A program made the translations under genes and the position numbers. This document shows positions 6,691 through 15,602 of a stretch of 43,513 nt of DNA, in pieces (the first letter of the stretch is position 1; each line of letters opens with the position of its first letter). Below the pieces are notes generated by a model that saw nothing but the letters and a program-made list of their open reading frames with translations, was not told the DNA's origin and did no database searches. This DNA comes from Planctomycetes bacterium GWF2_41_51. GTDB lineage: Bacteria; Planctomycetota; Phycisphaerae; Sedimentisphaerales; UBA12454. The DNA is taken from assembly GCA_001825665.1 (NCBI GenBank), contig MHXZ01000074.1:1-43513 (forward strand), in the 5' to 3' direction.

Positions 6691-7683
6691 TCAACAAAAA
6701 TTGTTTCGTTTGCCGTATTTAATAAATTCGTCAGAAGCTATTTCCTGCCATTTCGGTTCGAGACCGATTGCGACATTGTCGGAATAGAAGCCTGCGATAA
6801 AGCCGCCTTTTCCTTTCCAGAGTTTGTCGAGCATTTCACGGACTTTTTGGCGGATAATTTTTTCATCGCGCAATTGCAGCGTTTTCTGAATATCGACAGG
6901 ACACCAGAAAGTAATCTTGTCGCTGTTCTGGTGCGCGGCGAGATTGTCTATGCCGTGAAGGTCGGGCTGGTCGAATTGCAGGACGTCAACGCCGGCTTTA
7001 ATCAGGCCGGGGACGATTGCGCCGATTTTACCGCAGGAATGCATAAAGACTTTTATTCCACACTGGTGCGCGATGCCGAAAAGTTTTTGAAATCGCGGGA
7101 AAAATTCTTCATACCATAATTCAGGATTGATGAATATCTGACTTTGAGTGCCCCAGTCTTCCGGATACATTACGCAGTCGGCACCGGCTTTGGCGTGATT
7201 GCGAATCATATCTTCGAGCAGGATATCGATGCGGTCGTGAAGCATTTTGATTTTTTCTCTTTCGAGAACGAGAGCCATTAAATAATTATCGATTTTGAAA
7301 AGTTTACGAGCGATATTAAAGGCAAAGCCGGGCATTCCGCCGATAATCCATTTATCTTTATTTTCCTGTCTTGCCCTTCCGACGGTTTGGAAGTCTTCAA
7401 ATTTTGAAAAATCTGGAAGCTCGTAGTTTTCGATTTCTGAAACATCATTCAAGACGCCTTTAACGACCTCGCCTTTTGTGGTGTCATCAAGTCTCTGCCA
7501 GATATTGCCCCATTCATCGATACGCTCCCATTTTGTGGGACTGACTTTTTGCCAGTCTGTTGCGCGGGTTTTTGCGCTGTCGTTGACCCAAAGAAAATCC
7601 GATTCCGGGAAGGAATGCGCGACTCGCTCGGGATTAGTAAAGTCCAAAGTTCTTTGAACGATTTCTTTCGATGTCATTGCCAT
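6691..7683 (-). CDS. URO-D / cobalamin-dependent methyltransferase superfamily protein
   Basis: About 330 residues with the TIM-barrel fold of uroporphyrinogen decarboxylases and of MtaA/MtbA-type methylcobamide methyltransferases. It opens with TSKEIVQRTLDFTNPERVAHSFPES, the style of the non-haem members found in catabolic loci. HSCG (His215, Cys217) matches the start of the zinc motif H-x-C of methyltransferases. The next cysteine (Cys261) is only 44 residues further, closer than in MtaA, so a complete zinc site is not proven. An upstream ATG (7695) overlaps the ABC stop as ATGA, but AAAGG at 7692-7688 favours ATG 7683. No haem-biosynthesis gene is nearby. Lying between an ABC exporter and a GH43 in a glucuronoxylan operon, it could act on a methylated sugar; this is a guess, and true substrate and activity are unknown. 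Confidence 0.75.
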   Translation of the reverse strand: MAMTSKEIVQRTLDFTNPERVAHSFPESDFLWVNDSAKTRATDWQKVSPTKWERIDEWGNIWQRLDDTTKGEVVKGVLNDVSEIENYELPDFSKFEDFQTVGRARQENKDKWIIGGMPGFAFNIARKLFKIDNYLMALVLEREKIKMLHDRIDILLEDMIRNHAKAGADCVMYPEDWGTQSQIFINPELWYEEFFPRFQKLFGIAHQCGIKVFMHSCGKIGAIVPGLIKAGVDVLQFDQPDLHGIDNLAAHQNSDKITFWCPVDIQKTLQLRDEKIIRQKVREMLDKLWKGKGGFIAGFYSDNVAIGLEPKWQEIASDEFIKYGKRNNFC

Positions 7684-7691
7684 AATACCTT

Positions 7692-9515
7692 TCAAATTGC
7701 ATAAACATTATGCATGTCGTAATAAATACCTTTTTTATTGAGCAGTTCTTCGTGAGTACCGGTTTCAATTATATTCTTATTCGCGAGTACGATTATCCTG
7801 TCGCATTTTTGAATAGTACTTAAACGGTGCGCGATAATGAAAGCAGTCCTATTCTCAAGCATTTTATCGATGCTCTGCTGGATGAGCTTTTCGGTGACTG
7901 AATCTACCGAGCTTGTCGCCTCATCGAGAATGACAATCGCAGGATTTTTCAGGAAGACACGGGCAATCGCGAGTCTCTGCTTTTGTCCGCCGCTGAGTTT
8001 GACGCCTCTTTCGCCTACGAGGGTATCGAATTTGTCCGGCAATTCCTGAATGGTGTTGTAAATATTTGCCATAGTACAGGCGTTTATCATTTCTTCTTCG
8101 GTTTTGCCGGGGTTTGCAAAGAGCAAATTATCACGGATTGTGCCATAGAACAAAAATGTTTCCTGAAAGACGATGCCGATGTTCTGGCGGAGAGAGGTTT
8201 GCGTGAAATCCCTGATGTCTCTGCCGTCGATTTCGATTGAGCCGGTGCTGGGGTCGTAAAAGCGGGGCAGAAGCGAGAGAAGAGTTGTTTTGCCGCTGCC
8301 TGTTGGACCGACGACGGCGATTTTTTCGCCTGCTATTACATCGAGATTTATGCTGTCGAGAACCGGTGCCCTGCCGTATGAGAATTTTACATTTTTAAAG
8401 CTGACATTGCCTTTGACGGAATCTTTTTCGAGTTTTGCAGCGCCGGGTTTGTCTTTGATATCGGGAACGATTTTAAGGAAATCGACAATTCTCTCAAGGC
8501 CGACCATACCATCCTGGAAAAGATTCATTACATTCATAATGCCGCCGATGGAGCCGTATAAATAATTTGAGAGCATCAGGAAAAGGGTAATTGTGCCGAG
8601 CGTTACTGAGCCGATTTTGTAGAACATAAGAATACCGCCGATGACGGCAATCTGCATTCTGCCCCAATCCATAGTGCCATAGCTGAGCTGATGATTGAAG
8701 CTGAAAACCCGCATAATCTCGTTTTGGACATCATAGAACTGGCGGTTCACGGTGCGGTAAACTTCGCTGGAATGGTCTTCGAGGCTGAACGCTTTTATTT
8801 CTTTTATTCCGCTGATTGTTTCCTGTAATTGCGAGGTTATCTGGGATTGATGGCTGCGCTGTTTGCGGTAAAGCGGTTTCAATTTTGTTCTGATTGCGTA
8901 AAAAGCGTAAGCGAGCACCGGCATCGGAAGCATTGCGATAATCGAAAGAAGCGGTGAAATGAAAAACATTATCACCGGAACCAGAAGCAAATGAATCGAA
9001 ACATAAACGAGATGGAAACTGTTGCGAAGCATAAGGCTGAGATTGTTTATATCGCTTACGGTTTTTGTCAGGATATCGCCGACACGTGCGGAATTGAAAT
9101 ACGCCAGTGACAGTTTGTTGATGTGATCCTGCAATTTTAGTTTGATAGAATAGATTACAAGCTCGACACTGCGCGTGGCCTTGCGATGCATAGCGACTCC
9201 GACGCAGTTTGCCAAAAAAATGAGAACGGCCATAATTGCAATAAAAACGAGCGAGAAGACGGTTTTCTCGAAAGCAGTTGAACCGGCTTTGAGCCAGAAT
9301 ATATTCGCATCATTTGCAATCAGGACGTGGTCGATGTAATACTTTATGCCAATAGCGGGAAGCAGATTAAGCGCAGAGTTGAGGAAGAACAGGAAATAGA
9401 CCGTGCTCAGGGGCTTTTTATAAGGTTTCAGAAAAAGCCAAAAATGCTTCATATATTCAGTTTTTTTGTTTTGACCGGCAGAAAACTGCTCGCCGGTTTC
9501 TTTTACATTTTTCAT
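7692..9515 (-). CDS. ABC exporter half-transporter (MsbA/MdlB-like), membrane domain fused to ATPase
   Basis: A 607-residue type I ABC exporter subunit that probably works as a homodimer in the inner membrane. Residues about 25-340 carry six hydrophobic helices; 370-607 form the nucleotide-binding domain. Walker A is GPTGSGKTT with Lys409, the signature is LSGGQ at 507-511 followed by the Walker B segment IVILDEAT, and the switch His is in FIIAHRLST. The gene overlaps the GH30 gene upstream by 4 bases (ATGA) and abuts the URO-D-like gene downstream, so it is clearly translationally coupled within the xylanase operon. A multidrug/lipid-type exporter inside a xylan operon is unusual; the sugar importer of this locus is encoded separately at 23175-26403. 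Cargo is unknown: glycolipid, peptide or oligosaccharide are possible. Confidence 0.9.
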   Translation of the reverse strand: MKNVKETGEQFSAGQNKKTEYMKHFWLFLKPYKKPLSTVYFLFFLNSALNLLPAIGIKYYIDHVLIANDANIFWLKAGSTAFEKTVFSLVFIAIMAVLIFLANCVGVAMHRKATRSVELVIYSIKLKLQDHINKLSLAYFNSARVGDILTKTVSDINNLSLMLRNSFHLVYVSIHLLLVPVIMFFISPLLSIIAMLPMPVLAYAFYAIRTKLKPLYRKQRSHQSQITSQLQETISGIKEIKAFSLEDHSSEVYRTVNRQFYDVQNEIMRVFSFNHQLSYGTMDWGRMQIAVIGGILMFYKIGSVTLGTITLFLMLSNYLYGSIGGIMNVMNLFQDGMVGLERIVDFLKIVPDIKDKPGAAKLEKDSVKGNVSFKNVKFSYGRAPVLDSINLDVIAGEKIAVVGPTGSGKTTLLSLLPRFYDPSTGSIEIDGRDIRDFTQTSLRQNIGIVFQETFLFYGTIRDNLLFANPGKTEEEMINACTMANIYNTIQELPDKFDTLVGERGVKLSGGQKQRLAIARVFLKNPAIVILDEATSSVDSVTEKLIQQSIDKMLENRTAFIIAHRLSTIQKCDRIIVLANKNIIETGTHEELLNKKGIYYDMHNVYAI

Positions 9516-11311
9516 TGGTTAACCAGCGCAATGGTTGTAATCGAATTCTTCGGCAAAATCAATGGTTTGTTATTGCTGTAATTTTCCGTGTGAACGCAAT
9601 TTTCAGTTTGACTTGTTCTGTAAATTTTACCAGTTTCAAAATTATTAATTTCACAAGCAAGCGAAATATTTATATCTGACGTGTTTATAATTATAACACT
9701 GAGATTATGATTGTTGGGGCTGATGAAAGCGGACATTCGCAAAGCGGGAGAATCTGTAGATGCTTCAATACGCTGCCAGTCTGGGTCGGTGAAGGCAGAG
9801 TAATGTTTCATCGCGTAATAGACGGGGTTGATGGTGAATGTTGTGGGGGTGGTGCTGATAAGGCCTAAAGGAGCTTCCCAGATTATCTGCCAATAGATGA
9901 AAGCAGATGTACTTTCGATGACCATAGAATTGTGTATGAATTGCGCAAGCGACATCGCTGCTTCAAAAGATGTAACATCGCCGCCGCTGCTTTCTTTTGC
10001 AAATTCGGTCTGCATACGCGGTTTATCATTATAATCGGCTGCAAAGCGTGCCATCGGACGAATGAAGCTGTCGGGGACATCCTCGCTGCCATCGCCATAG
10101 AGATGATGAGCATAAGCGTAGATGTGAGATTTGTCTTCTGCGGTCAGGGCGTCTATATATCTGCGAGTTGTGAGAATGTTTTTGCCTTCGGGAGCGAGAA
10201 TTTTCGGGGGATTAGGCAGTTTGGAAATTTTATTATAAAAAGCTCGGAAAGCTTTATCGTAACCGGCATTGTTTTCGTTTTCATTCGGGTCGAAACGGCA
10301 AGTGTCCCAGCTTGTTAAATAATCAGGTTCATTTTGCATACTGATATAATCGATTTTAATGCCGTGCTTTTCGTAATCTGCAAAGCTGTTGAGCCACCAT
10401 TGCGCGAAAGCATCGTATTTGTATTTTCCGTCGGCATCTTTAGCGAGAGTGCCGCCTTTGGTGTTATTATTGCTTTTGAGATATTTCGGCGGCGACCATG
10501 ATGAAACCATAATTTTCAAAGGTTTTGGGGAATATTGATTTGCGACTGTGATAAATTTAACCGCTCTGTCAATGTAGTTGCTATCATAGCCATTATAGTC
10601 ATAAGTATTCCGGATTCTTAAAATATCAAGGCCGAGTTCTTTGAAAAGAACGGTGTAGAAATTTGGTCTGTCTGTAAAACCTGCGAGAGTTCGGTCGTAC
10701 CATGCGCCGGCGGCGCCGAAGCCTTCAATTTTCTGGCGACGAATGTCAGGAGAAATTTTTGCAGAAGCCTGCGGTTTTATCTCGACAGAAATGGCTGCGG
10801 CAGGAGGACCAATAACTTCTACATCATCAACAAAGAAGTTTGTTCCCGGCGGGGGGCCTTCAAAATAAATATCGAGAAGGCTCGGCTCGCCCTGGGCCTG
10901 AAAGGTAAAAGTGCCGGTTAGCTGAACCCACTGGGTATTGTTGGCTTGTGCAGAAACAATATTTGTATATGATACTCCGCTGGCATCGTGCTTTTCGATG
11001 GAAATTGTAACGGGAGCGGCGAGTGTGTTTTCGAGTTTGACCCATGCGGAAATGCTGTAAGTTTTTTCAATTATTACTTTGTCGATGATGGGCTGTTTAA
11101 TTCCATGCCATGTCATAGTTCTGTTTGAAGATTTGCCGCTTGCGGAGCCTGTATGTTTTTGTTCGGATGACTGCGTAAATACTCCGCCGCGGGAAGACCA
11201 GCCGCCTGTTTCTTCAAAGCCGGGATTAACGAGAACATTGATATCGGCAAAGCAGAACGATAGATTAAAAACGCACACAGCACAGACTAAATAAAGATTT
11301 TTTGCGGTCAT
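9512..11311 (-). CDS. Secreted GH30-family xylanase with N-terminal CBM22-like module (copy A)
   Basis: 599 residues. A signal peptide ends at FCFA (about residue 22). Residues about 25-170 form a CBM4/9/22-type beta-sandwich (NPGFEETGGW, TWHGIKQ, VDDVEVIGPP). The GH30-type barrel starts at KIEGFGAAGAWY (about 190) and contains the acid/base Glu328 in SMQNEPDY and the nucleophile Glu436 in MQTEFAK. A short beta-domain ending KNSITTIAL closes the protein. GH30 enzymes of this kind cut glucuronoxylan, arabinoxylan or xylan ends; the subfamily is not certain. AAGGAG precedes ATG 11311 by six bases, and the preceding gene stops one base upstream. It lacks the dockerin-like tail of its paralogue at 15603-17654. 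The three GH30 copies of this operon look like tandem duplicates. Confidence 0.88.
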   Translation of the reverse strand: MTAKNLYLVCAVCVFNLSFCFADINVLVNPGFEETGGWSSRGGVFTQSSEQKHTGSASGKSSNRTMTWHGIKQPIIDKVIIEKTYSISAWVKLENTLAAPVTISIEKHDASGVSYTNIVSAQANNTQWVQLTGTFTFQAQGEPSLLDIYFEGPPPGTNFFVDDVEVIGPPAAAISVEIKPQASAKISPDIRRQKIEGFGAAGAWYDRTLAGFTDRPNFYTVLFKELGLDILRIRNTYDYNGYDSNYIDRAVKFITVANQYSPKPLKIMVSSWSPPKYLKSNNNTKGGTLAKDADGKYKYDAFAQWWLNSFADYEKHGIKIDYISMQNEPDYLTSWDTCRFDPNENENNAGYDKAFRAFYNKISKLPNPPKILAPEGKNILTTRRYIDALTAEDKSHIYAYAHHLYGDGSEDVPDSFIRPMARFAADYNDKPRMQTEFAKESSGGDVTSFEAAMSLAQFIHNSMVIESTSAFIYWQIIWEAPLGLISTTPTTFTINPVYYAMKHYSAFTDPDWQRIEASTDSPALRMSAFISPNNHNLSVIIINTSDINISLACEINNFETGKIYRTSQTENCVHTENYSNNKPLILPKNSITTIALVNQ

Positions 11312-11312
11312 T

Positions 11313-13121
11313 TTATTCTCCTTTTAATAAATTCCCTTTAATCGCGATTGTCGTAATCGAATCTTTGACGACAATCAAAGGTTTATCATTTTTATAATTT
11401 CCCACGAGTTCACAATTTTCGGTTTTGGATGTGCGGTAAATTTCGCCGGCAGAAATCTCGAAAGCAGCAGAAGCAAGCGAAAGCGAAATATCTGTGTCAG
11501 ATGATGTGTTTATAATTACAACGCTGACATTTTTTTTGTCGGGACTTTGAAAAGCGGTTATCCGCAAAGCGGGTGAATCAGTTTGTGCTTCGATTCGCTG
11601 CCAGTTTTGATCTATAAAAGCGGAGAATTGTTTGAACGCATAATAAGTCGGATTGATTCTGTAACCTTCGCTGCCGATTGGTTCGCTTAGAGTAATCAAA
11701 CCGCCGCCGATTTTACCTTTGCGGTAAAGACTCCAATAAGAATACGAGGCGAGATTTTCATACACGAGGCAATTGTGAATGTGACGCGCGGTGAAAACGG
11801 CATCGTTGAAATCGGGATTGCGAGAATATTCGGTCTGAAAGAACGGCTTGCCGTCATATTTTTCGGCGTACTTTTTTAATGAAGCAACGTAAGCTTCGGG
11901 GTGGTCGTATCCGCCTGCGCCATCGCTGTATAAATGATGTGTCCATGCGTAAACGTGATTTGTGTCGATGATAGCGTCAATATACCGGCGTGAATTACCG
12001 AAACCCATCGTTTCGGGCGCGAGAAGTTTAGGTCTTTTATCGCCGAACTCGAAATTCAATTTTTGGTAAACTGTTTCCAATGCAAGATTATAGCTTGCCC
12101 AATTGGCGTCTTCGGCGGGTAAGAATTTACAGGAAGCGTAAGCTGTTTCGATGTCGGGTTCGTTTTGAATGCTGAGATAATCTACTGTTACGCCGCGGGC
12201 GGTGAGGTCTTTGACGCTGTCTATCCACCAATCGGAGAATTCGTCGTACATATATTTGCCGGCGGAATTCTTTTTTAATGTGCCTGCGGTTGTGTGGTCG
12301 GTGCTTTTGAGATAAGCAGGCGGCGACCATGAGGCAACCATCACTTTAATTGGTTTTGAGAGTATTTTATTTGCACCGTTGATAATTTCAACACTATCAT
12401 CAACATAATGTTCATTGATTGCGTGCAGGTTTTGAATTCTGTAAATCTCAAGACATAAATCAGCGAACATCAATTTATACAGTTCATTTTTTTTAGGATG
12501 AGCGACGAGCCAGTTAGGGTCGTAACCGCCGGCGGCACCGAAACCTTCAAACATCTGAAAACGCTGCGAAGCATCAATTTTGCCTGTTGAGTTTGTATCG
12601 AGCGGTTTTGGCGGCGGGGCGGGAGGACCAAAGACATTTACATCATCAATATAGAAATTTACTCCGGCGGCAGGACCTTCGAAATAAACATCCAATGTGC
12701 CAAGCTCGCCTTTATAATTTAGAATAAAATCGCCTGTGAGCTTCGTCCAGTTTTTATTGTTGGCAATGCCTTTAGCGACATTAATATAAGTCGAATCTTC
12801 GCTGTCGGCCTGAGCGATTGTAATCTGAATATTATTGCTGTCTGAATTTTGGAGTTTGACCCAGCCGGATATGCGGTATTTTTTACCAATTTCCATTTTG
12901 CTGAGCAGCGATTGTTTAATTCCCTGCCATGTGTCTATTCGCGCAAATGCTTTGGCGGATTTAGAGCCGGTGTATTTTTCGTTTGCATCAACAGCGATAG
13001 AACATCCACGACCTGACCAGCCGGAAGTTCCATCCTCCAAGCCGGGGTTCGTCAGCAAATTGGTATCCGCAAAACACGGTGCTGCCAGTAAAACTAATAT
13101 GTAAACTTTTCTAATGAACAT
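11313..13121 (-). CDS. Secreted GH30-family xylanase with N-terminal CBM22-like module (copy B)
   Basis: 602 residues with the same architecture as its neighbour: signal peptide to PCFA (about residue 18), CBM22-like domain (NPGLEDGTSGWSGRG, DTWQGIKQ, DDVNVFGPP), then the GH30 barrel from MFEGFGAAGGYD (about 190). The acid/base is Glu321 in SIQNEPDI and the nucleophile Glu431 in FQTEYSRN. After the GFGAA motif it reads GGYDPN where the other two copies have AWYD or GWYE, and the loop before the barrel end differs (RKGKIGGGLITLSEPIG), suggesting altered substrate subsites. Its ribosome site overlaps the end of the GH10 gene, whose stop is 7 bases upstream. There is no dockerin-like tail. Xylan is the likely substrate; the exact linkage or decoration is not deducible. 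Confidence 0.87.
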   Translation of the reverse strand: MFIRKVYILVLLAAPCFADTNLLTNPGLEDGTSGWSGRGCSIAVDANEKYTGSKSAKAFARIDTWQGIKQSLLSKMEIGKKYRISGWVKLQNSDSNNIQITIAQADSEDSTYINVAKGIANNKNWTKLTGDFILNYKGELGTLDVYFEGPAAGVNFYIDDVNVFGPPAPPPKPLDTNSTGKIDASQRFQMFEGFGAAGGYDPNWLVAHPKKNELYKLMFADLCLEIYRIQNLHAINEHYVDDSVEIINGANKILSKPIKVMVASWSPPAYLKSTDHTTAGTLKKNSAGKYMYDEFSDWWIDSVKDLTARGVTVDYLSIQNEPDIETAYASCKFLPAEDANWASYNLALETVYQKLNFEFGDKRPKLLAPETMGFGNSRRYIDAIIDTNHVYAWTHHLYSDGAGGYDHPEAYVASLKKYAEKYDGKPFFQTEYSRNPDFNDAVFTARHIHNCLVYENLASYSYWSLYRKGKIGGGLITLSEPIGSEGYRINPTYYAFKQFSAFIDQNWQRIEAQTDSPALRITAFQSPDKKNVSVVIINTSSDTDISLSLASAAFEISAGEIYRTSKTENCELVGNYKNDKPLIVVKDSITTIAIKGNLLKGE

Positions 13122-13128
13122 CTATCCT

Positions 13129-15582
13129 TTACCAATTCGATGTACAGCCTACTCCCTGCGGGTCATTACAGTTCATCCACTGCTGCGCGAATTCGCCGAA
13201 ATCCTGAAAATCAACAGTACCATCTATCGGTTCAAAATCAGCGCCATTGCAATTATTAATTAACGCACAATCTTCATTGAGCCAGTAATCTGAAATAATA
13301 TGAAGGTCTTTAAAATTAACGTAACAGTCACCGCTTAAATCGGATATTAAAGCAAGACCGCCATTTTGAACGTCTGTGCAATCATCATAAGTTATCAAAG
13401 CAGCTCTTATTACAACTCCTATAATTCCCTGTGAAGAAGACGATGAGAAAGTCGCGTTTGGTGTAATTGCCGTGCCAATACTTAATTTGTGGCCTGCTAC
13501 GCCAGTTGCGTACCAATAACCGCCAAACTGCTGGTCGATGCCTTCAGTGAAACCATTGTTTAATGTGTATGATCCCGCGGCTCCGCCTGTCACAGCGATA
13601 ATAACCATATCTCCCTGATCGTTTAGAAGTGGAACTGTGGAAATTGAGGTACCAGAGGGAATACTGTTTCCGGCAGTGGCACCAATGGGAGAAGCCTGAT
13701 TAACGTTTGTGAAAAACGCACTTGAATATGAATAGCTGCCCCATGTGGAAGTCCAGGTCGGACTAAAATTTGTTGCAATTGCAGAGGCGATGTCAGCTTC
13801 TTTGAGAATGAAAACTGCGGTTTGATAGCCAAATGAAGAGCCTGTGTCAACTTCAAGAACCTTTGTCATCATTTTTCCGCCGTAACTGACCGAAGTAATA
13901 TCTCCGGCGCCCCAGGATAATCCATGCGCTACAAATACGAGAATACGATTTTCGCCAGTTTCTTTTGCGTGATTAAGCCCCGTTATCCATGAACCGAGAA
14001 GTCCTACATTTGCTCCCGGAGACATAGTTCTTGCAGATGCGGGCACTGAAAAATCCGTTTCATTCGGATACAGCGCATTATCGCGAGCCTTAACTCTGAA
14101 AGTATATAATGTACTCGGAGACAGGCCGGTAGCTAAGTATGTCGTGCCGAATTCCCATGTGCTGCTTTTTGTCGGGTCATTCGTACATTCGAATAAATAC
14201 TGACAGGGCATAGATTCGTCTGTCGCAGTTGTCGCCGTCATAGTGATTGAAGATTGACTAACAGCCGCAGGCGGAGAGACGAAAGTCATCGGGTTGGGAG
14301 CGGGTTTGACGTATTCCGGCTCGGGAGCGTACAGGTTTGTTTCAATTTCCAACTGAAGAGTTGTTGTGCCGGGAGCCAATTCAATAACATAAGTTTCATC
14401 CGGCTGACCGGCAGCACTGAGAGTTATTTCATAAATACCGTGGAAGCCTCTGAAGTTTGCATCTCCATTTATGCCGGTAGTATCGGTTGCCTCTGTTGTC
14501 CATTCATCCATAAGTGCCTGATATCTTAGTCCTGCGGCATTTACAGACCAGTCTGAATCGACAAGTCCTTCCCATCGCCATGCAGAAGGACCATAAAAGC
14601 CCCACATAATAATACCTTCAACAGAAGCATGGCTAAAGCATATACGATAAAATTTTTCAAGCTCATCCGCACGCAGATTTTCGTCTGCCTGCGGGACATC
14701 AAATTCTGTAATCCAAATCGGGAGGCCGACAGCGGCTAAAGGCTGAAGTACACTATTATAATAAGTCTGAGGATTGAAACCGCTATTAATATGTCCCTGT
14801 ATGCCGAGAGCGTCAATCGGTGCGCCCTGGCTAATTAAGCCGTTTGCACGGCTCGCATAGGTCCAGCCGTCATAGCTGCCGAAGGAATTGCCTGTGTATT
14901 CATTAAGGAATAATTTGCAATTTGGGTCGACGGTTCGAGCACGCTGATACATGTGAACTCTTCCGCCGTCGCCGAGACGGTCATAGAATCTATAATCTGA
15001 ACCGGATGGCAGCATTTCATTGTCAACGTCCCAATGTAAAAACTTGTTTTTGAAATGATTTACGGCGCTGTCGATGCGTTCATCAACTTCTGTCAATAAT
15101 TCGCTTGATGCGGGATATGCCGCGTAAGGCAAATCCTTTACCCATTGCTGAATATAGGTCAGTTGTTCCCAAAAAAGGGTATGACCTCGCATCGGTATTT
15201 CATTGGTATTGCACCAATTATAAATATAATCACCCTGCGAATAGTTTTCTGAATCCCTTGTATTTTCATTGGAAGCCCATTTGGTTTCGTTTTCGCAAAC
15301 AGCCCAATTAAAATTTTCCAGAATGAAATTTCTGTAATTTGCATAATTAACGAGGTTGGAATATGAAATGCAGGTCCCGAAAGCGAAATGCTGTTTTAGC
15401 TGATTGATCTCAACATCAATGCCTCCGACCGGCTGGCCAAGAGAATCAACTATTGTAATTTCGAGATTCCTTTTACGAATGTTTTCAATTCTTGCATTCG
15501 CATCACTTTTCCAATCCGCATAACAAAAAGATGAAATGAAAATAATAGCAAAAAAACTATTCTTTAATTTTTTAGAAAACAT
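13129..15582 (-). CDS. Secreted multidomain GH10 endo-1,4-beta-xylanase with FnIII, unknown module and dockerin-like tail
   Basis: 817 residues. A signal peptide ends at CYA (about 22). The GH10 catalytic domain (about 30-365) begins with an insert-like strand pair and has the acid/base Glu189 in WDVDNEM and the nucleophile Glu293 in WITEFDVP. Residues 370-415 form the small beta-unit (GFHGIYEITL) often found after GH10 domains; 425-520 is fibronectin type III-like (LSPSTLYTFRVKARD). Residues about 522-727 are an Ala/Gly/Ser-rich beta module (ITSVSYGGKMM; GVVIRAAL) that I cannot assign. The last 70 residues are a two-loop EF-hand/dockerin-like domain (DLSGDCYVNFKDL; ADFEPIDGTVDFQDF) ending in SNW. 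AGGAGG gives a perfect ribosome site 5 nt before ATG 15582. It probably cuts the xylan backbone at the cell surface or in the periplasm. Confidence 0.92.
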   Translation of the reverse strand: MFSKKLKNSFFAIIFISSFCYADWKSDANARIENIRKRNLEITIVDSLGQPVGGIDVEINQLKQHFAFGTCISYSNLVNYANYRNFILENFNWAVCENETKWASNENTRDSENYSQGDYIYNWCNTNEIPMRGHTLFWEQLTYIQQWVKDLPYAAYPASSELLTEVDERIDSAVNHFKNKFLHWDVDNEMLPSGSDYRFYDRLGDGGRVHMYQRARTVDPNCKLFLNEYTGNSFGSYDGWTYASRANGLISQGAPIDALGIQGHINSGFNPQTYYNSVLQPLAAVGLPIWITEFDVPQADENLRADELEKFYRICFSHASVEGIIMWGFYGPSAWRWEGLVDSDWSVNAAGLRYQALMDEWTTEATDTTGINGDANFRGFHGIYEITLSAAGQPDETYVIELAPGTTTLQLEIETNLYAPEPEYVKPAPNPMTFVSPPAAVSQSSITMTATTATDESMPCQYLFECTNDPTKSSTWEFGTTYLATGLSPSTLYTFRVKARDNALYPNETDFSVPASARTMSPGANVGLLGSWITGLNHAKETGENRILVFVAHGLSWGAGDITSVSYGGKMMTKVLEVDTGSSFGYQTAVFILKEADIASAIATNFSPTWTSTWGSYSYSSAFFTNVNQASPIGATAGNSIPSGTSISTVPLLNDQGDMVIIAVTGGAAGSYTLNNGFTEGIDQQFGGYWYATGVAGHKLSIGTAITPNATFSSSSSQGIIGVVIRAALITYDDCTDVQNGGLALISDLSGDCYVNFKDLHIISDYWLNEDCALINNCNGADFEPIDGTVDFQDFGEFAQQWMNCNDPQGVGCTSNW

Positions 15583-15602
15583 TTATCCTCCTATTTTTTT
15601 GA

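Noticed and set aside
11313-13121. Lipoprotein signal in GH30 copy B (LLAAPC at the signal-peptide end)
   Set aside because: Pro directly before the Cys does not fit a lipobox; cleavage after CFA by ordinary signal peptidase is better.
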